Source of the DNA: Chara braunii
Taxonomy: Eukaryota; Streptophyta; Charophyceae; Charales; Characeae
Reading direction: 5' to 3'
Length of the DNA stretch: 30,982 nucleotides
NCBI GenBank assembly: GCA_003427395.1
Contig: BFEA01000589.1
Span: 947,071-978,052, forward strand
Below, piece by piece: positions 29,034 through 30,982 of the stretch; the stretch's first letter is position 1, and each line of letters opens with the position of its first letter. Position numbers and translations under genes: made by a program. The notes beneath the pieces were generated by a model. That model worked only from the letters and a program-made list of their open reading frames with translations. It ran no database searches and was not told where the DNA came from.

Positions 29034-29037
29034 TGGC

Positions 29038-29760
29038 TTATGATCCGAAAAAAAAACGTTTTTTTTCTTTCACATTCACTACCAGTGTTGCTGCCTCGTT
29101 TGAAACAAGAAAGAAATTCAATCTCCTCTTGACTCCTGCCATCCTCGTGGAGTTACCGAACCACGTATATCCTGAGGAATCCGGATGGTTTTCTCTGTAA
29201 ATGTCTCTGAGTCCCCATGCTTGCATCCACCTCAACAGGTAACTCCGGTCCCGTCTTAAGCCTTTCTTTCTCTCTGAATCTAATCCTGGGCTTAGAATCT
29301 GGTTCCAGTCTCCTGCGATTACCATCTTACTTTCGTTCGGTAAACACAGCAGCAATGACTCAAGGAAGGTTAGTCTATCCCCAGGCTCATTGGGTGCATA
29401 AACCGTCGCAAAGATCCAGTCTTCTTCCCCTATGCCTAATTTTATCCAACTCCATCTTCCCCAAACATCTGAATCAAAATTAATCAGCTCAGCATCTAAC
29501 TTCTTATGTGCTAGTACTGCTATCCCCCCTTTCGTTCCACGCGCTGACGACCACAATTGGGGTCCGTCCCACCAATCTCTCATCCGCACTAGTTTTTTCT
29601 CCGATAACTTGGTTTCTTGAATAAATGCAATATCAATTTCTTCCTTATGAAGCCACGTCTTCAGTCTTGCGCATTTGTTCCTTCCGCCTTTGTCTTCCAG
29701 TCCTTGAGCATTCCAGGTGGCACATTTAAGTTTGACCACGTTCGCTCGAGGCGTGACCAT
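29038..29760 (-). pseudogene. LINE A ORF2 N-terminus: APE-type endonuclease
   Basis: The start is taken as ATG 29760, which overlaps ORF1 by 35 nt; an upstream GTG at 29778 is less likely. About 240 residues: CATWNAQGL (Asn17), AFIQETKL (Glu49), FATVYAPNEP (Tyr121), IAGDWNQ (Asp151, Asn153), SGYTWFG, and KRRLNFFLVS. In active L1 endonucleases the last motif is R-I/L-D; here Asp215 is Asn (AAT, 29118-29116). The final S-D-H is separated by a frameshift in T9 on the minus strand (A9 at 29048-29056 on the + strand): in the open frame it reads RFFFGS then stop, while the next frame reads SDHKPVVMEI. The domain nicks target DNA to prime reverse transcription. Substitution plus frameshift make activity unlikely. 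Confidence 0.92.
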
Positions 29761-30982
29761 GTTGGATTCGCCCTTCACTGCTTGTTACCAACTGTAAGTG
29801 CTCCGGCCATCTCTCTCTCAGGTAATCTGCCAAGTATAGAGAGTTTAGATTTCTCCTCTTTAGCAACTTTTCATCCAATCTTCGGAGGAAGTGAGCCGGG
29901 ATTCCTGGTTCCACCATTACCATCGACAGAATTGCAGGGTCTCCCGTGGTAAAGCTGCTCAGCAGAATGAAATCCATGCCCACATTCTGCATTCCATACC
30001 AGTACTCCGTAAGGATGCGAGCATCCACCAGTGGGATCAGGTACCTGATTCTTTTACCGCCTTGCACTTCAACAGATTGCTTGGGCATCATCTCCTTCGG
30101 AAACACCCTGAATTTGAACTTATCCTCGTACAATCTCCGCACCACATATACAATCTCCTCGTGAGACGGTATGTGCACCAGTGGGGCTGCTGGAAGAAAA
30201 ATCATGCCATCACTGTTCTTCAAGCCGAGCACAAATACATCTTGCCCGTGAAGTGCCAATACAAACGGGAGTAGGTATCGTTCTTCCACTTGTCTCTCCC
30301 CTCTCGCTGCAGTCTCTATTCCCATTGGAATATCTCTGAACTCGCTGTCGCCTTGTTCTGATCCGTCCTCTTCGCTTTCTTCCTCATCCTCCTCTTGATC
30401 AAATTTGTCCTCTGCTTGTGTTTGGTCCCCTCGTCTTCGCCCTTCCGCTCTCATCTTCCGCTTGCCCAGTTGCTTCCTGGCTTCAATTTCCATCTCACTC
30501 ATTGAATTTCTAATGTCAACTGCCCTGTTTCCTCTCGATTCGCTTATGGCTCCCTGCTCCTCCGTCCATGGTTGACCGCTTCCCTGCACCATCGATGGTT
30601 GACTCAAATTCCCTAATCCCAGTTGTTGTGGGAATGGGTAGTATCCCTGATGGGGTTGATTTCCACAGGAATATTGTTGCTGGTACGGGTACGGGTAGCC
30701 TCCCATCGCTTGCCACGCGGCTGCATAGTTCCAAATGTTGGCTGCTTGTTGTTGCTGCCATGCAAGAGTGCCATTGTTATGAAGGGTGTGCTGTCTTTCG
30801 TAGCCCTGAGCTTGTGGCATCTGTTGGTGTACAGGTACTTGGCCCTGTACTGTTTGTTGAGGTGCTACTGCACTTCTGGCTTGGCCTCTGTACTGCTGCT
30901 GCATGCTTGGCGTGCGTGTGTTCTGTTGGCGCTCGATGGCGCTCGCCCTTATATTCACTCTAGACGCACCACTTGCTGACGA
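29726..30982 (-). CDS. LINE A ORF1 protein, 5' end at window edge
   Basis: Open from the window edge to the stop at 29728-29726, at least 410 residues. The first in-frame ATG is at 30904; since the frame stays open to the edge, the true start may lie outside. Numbering here is from the GTG at 30958. Residues 1-135 are rich in Gln, Tyr, Pro and Gly (low complexity); 150-180 are basic; 183-207 very acidic (EDEEESEEDGS). A compact C-terminal domain (about 222-390) has alternating strands and helices. No CCHC knuckle or RRM, the usual ORF1 features in plant L1, is visible. Residues 252-283 (MIFLPAAP, then EEIVYVVRRLYED) loosely follow a Nudix motif without its catalytic Glu set. The presumed role is RNA binding in the LINE particle, inferred from position. 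Unlike ORF2 it has no stops. Confidence 0.85.
   Translation of the reverse strand, partial: SSASGASRVNIRASAIERQQNTRTPSMQQQYRGQARSAVAPQQTVQGQVPVHQQMPQAQGYERQHTLHNNGTLAWQQQQAANIWNYAAAWQAMGGYPYPYQQQYSCGNQPHQGYYPFPQQLGLGNLSQPSMVQGSGQPWTEEQGAISESRGNRAVDIRNSMSEMEIEARKQLGKRKMRAEGRRRGDQTQAEDKFDQEEDEEESEEDGSEQGDSEFRDIPMGIETAARGERQVEERYLLPFVLALHGQDVFVLGLKNSDGMIFLPAAPLVHIPSHEEIVYVVRRLYEDKFKFRVFPKEMMPKQSVEVQGGKRIRYLIPLVDARILTEYWYGMQNVGMDFILLSSFTTGDPAILSMVMVEPGIPAHFLRRLDEKLLKRRNLNSLYLADYLRERWPEHLQLVTSSEGRIQHGHASSERGQT

Larger units (their letters stand above)
25065..30982 (-). mobile_element. LINE A: plant L1-type retrotransposon, near full length, runs off the window
   Basis: Read on the minus strand: ORF1 (30982 to 29726), ORF2 with endonuclease, reverse transcriptase and zinc-binding segment (29760 to 25569), a ~475-bp 3' UTR and a 28-nt poly(A) (T28 at 25065-25092 on the + strand). 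ORF1 and ORF2 overlap by 35 nt in different frames. This arrangement and the APE-type endonuclease are those of plant L1 elements, which insert by target-primed reverse transcription. The 5' UTR and start lie beyond the edge. ORF2 carries a frameshift, six internal stops and a substituted catalytic residue, so it is probably dead in cis, while ORF1 is open. Confidence 0.93.

Noticed and set aside
29891-30963. + strand frames of 72-131 codons opposite ORF1
   Set aside because: Antisense shadows of ORF1 without motifs.

Overview
This window looks like nuclear DNA of a green-lineage eukaryote. It is repeat-dominated, full of microsatellites and poly(A)-tailed insertions. The mobile elements are a plant-type L1 LINE (endonuclease, reverse transcriptase and a C-terminal zinc-binding segment) and a decayed Ty3/gypsy element. 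No bacterial gene organisation, rRNA, tRNA or CRISPR array was seen. A charophyte or other early-diverging streptophyte would fit the LINE proteins, but that is an impression and not a demonstrated identity.

Left part (1 to about 12.4 kb, AT-rich). After an (AC)n tract and anonymous DNA comes a cluster of TGACGTGGCA-like motifs (1.83-2.53 kb), then a possible LTR-type TATA box and AATAAA signal. A heavily decayed Ty3/gypsy element follows on the + strand (about 3.1-7.17 kb): gag, CCHC knuckle, protease fragment, reverse transcriptase, RNase H, and an integrase that breaks off after its H-H half. The gag carries a 122-bp tandem duplication and an 87-bp inverted copy. From 7.2 to 12.4 kb there is no convincing gene, only a 36-bp palindrome, a foldback repeat family and a possible antisense integrase remnant.

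Middle part (12.4-25 kb, GC-richer, mosaic). Four fragments of LINE ORF2 related to the long right-hand copy lie here: 13.15-13.69 kb (+), 15.43-15.83 kb (+), 18.17-19.13 kb (-) and 22.37-22.53 kb (-). Three copies of a short A-tailed repeat (SINE-like) sit among them, two directly abutting LINE fragments. Also present are (CT)n flanking a 320-base gap, a polypyrimidine block between GC-rich hairpins, an (ATC)n domain, a 15-bp x6 tandem repeat, a 211-bp element with 11-bp inverted ends, and one possible non-transposon gene with Asn-rich repeats (22.8-24.0 kb, frame broken at a T run).

Right part (25.07-30.98 kb, minus strand). A nearly complete LINE runs off the window edge: ORF1 (Q-rich N-terminus, acidic linker, C-terminal domain with a Nudix-like pattern), ORF2 (endonuclease, RT, zinc-binding segment; one homopolymer frameshift and six internal stops), a 3' UTR and a 28-nt poly(A). 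The copy is probably immobile: an endonuclease Asp is replaced by Asn and the RT has a nonsense codon.

No complete intact host gene can be claimed. The most useful second looks are the LINE ORF1 domain, the TGACGTGGCA array, the SINE-like family and the Asn-rich repeat gene.
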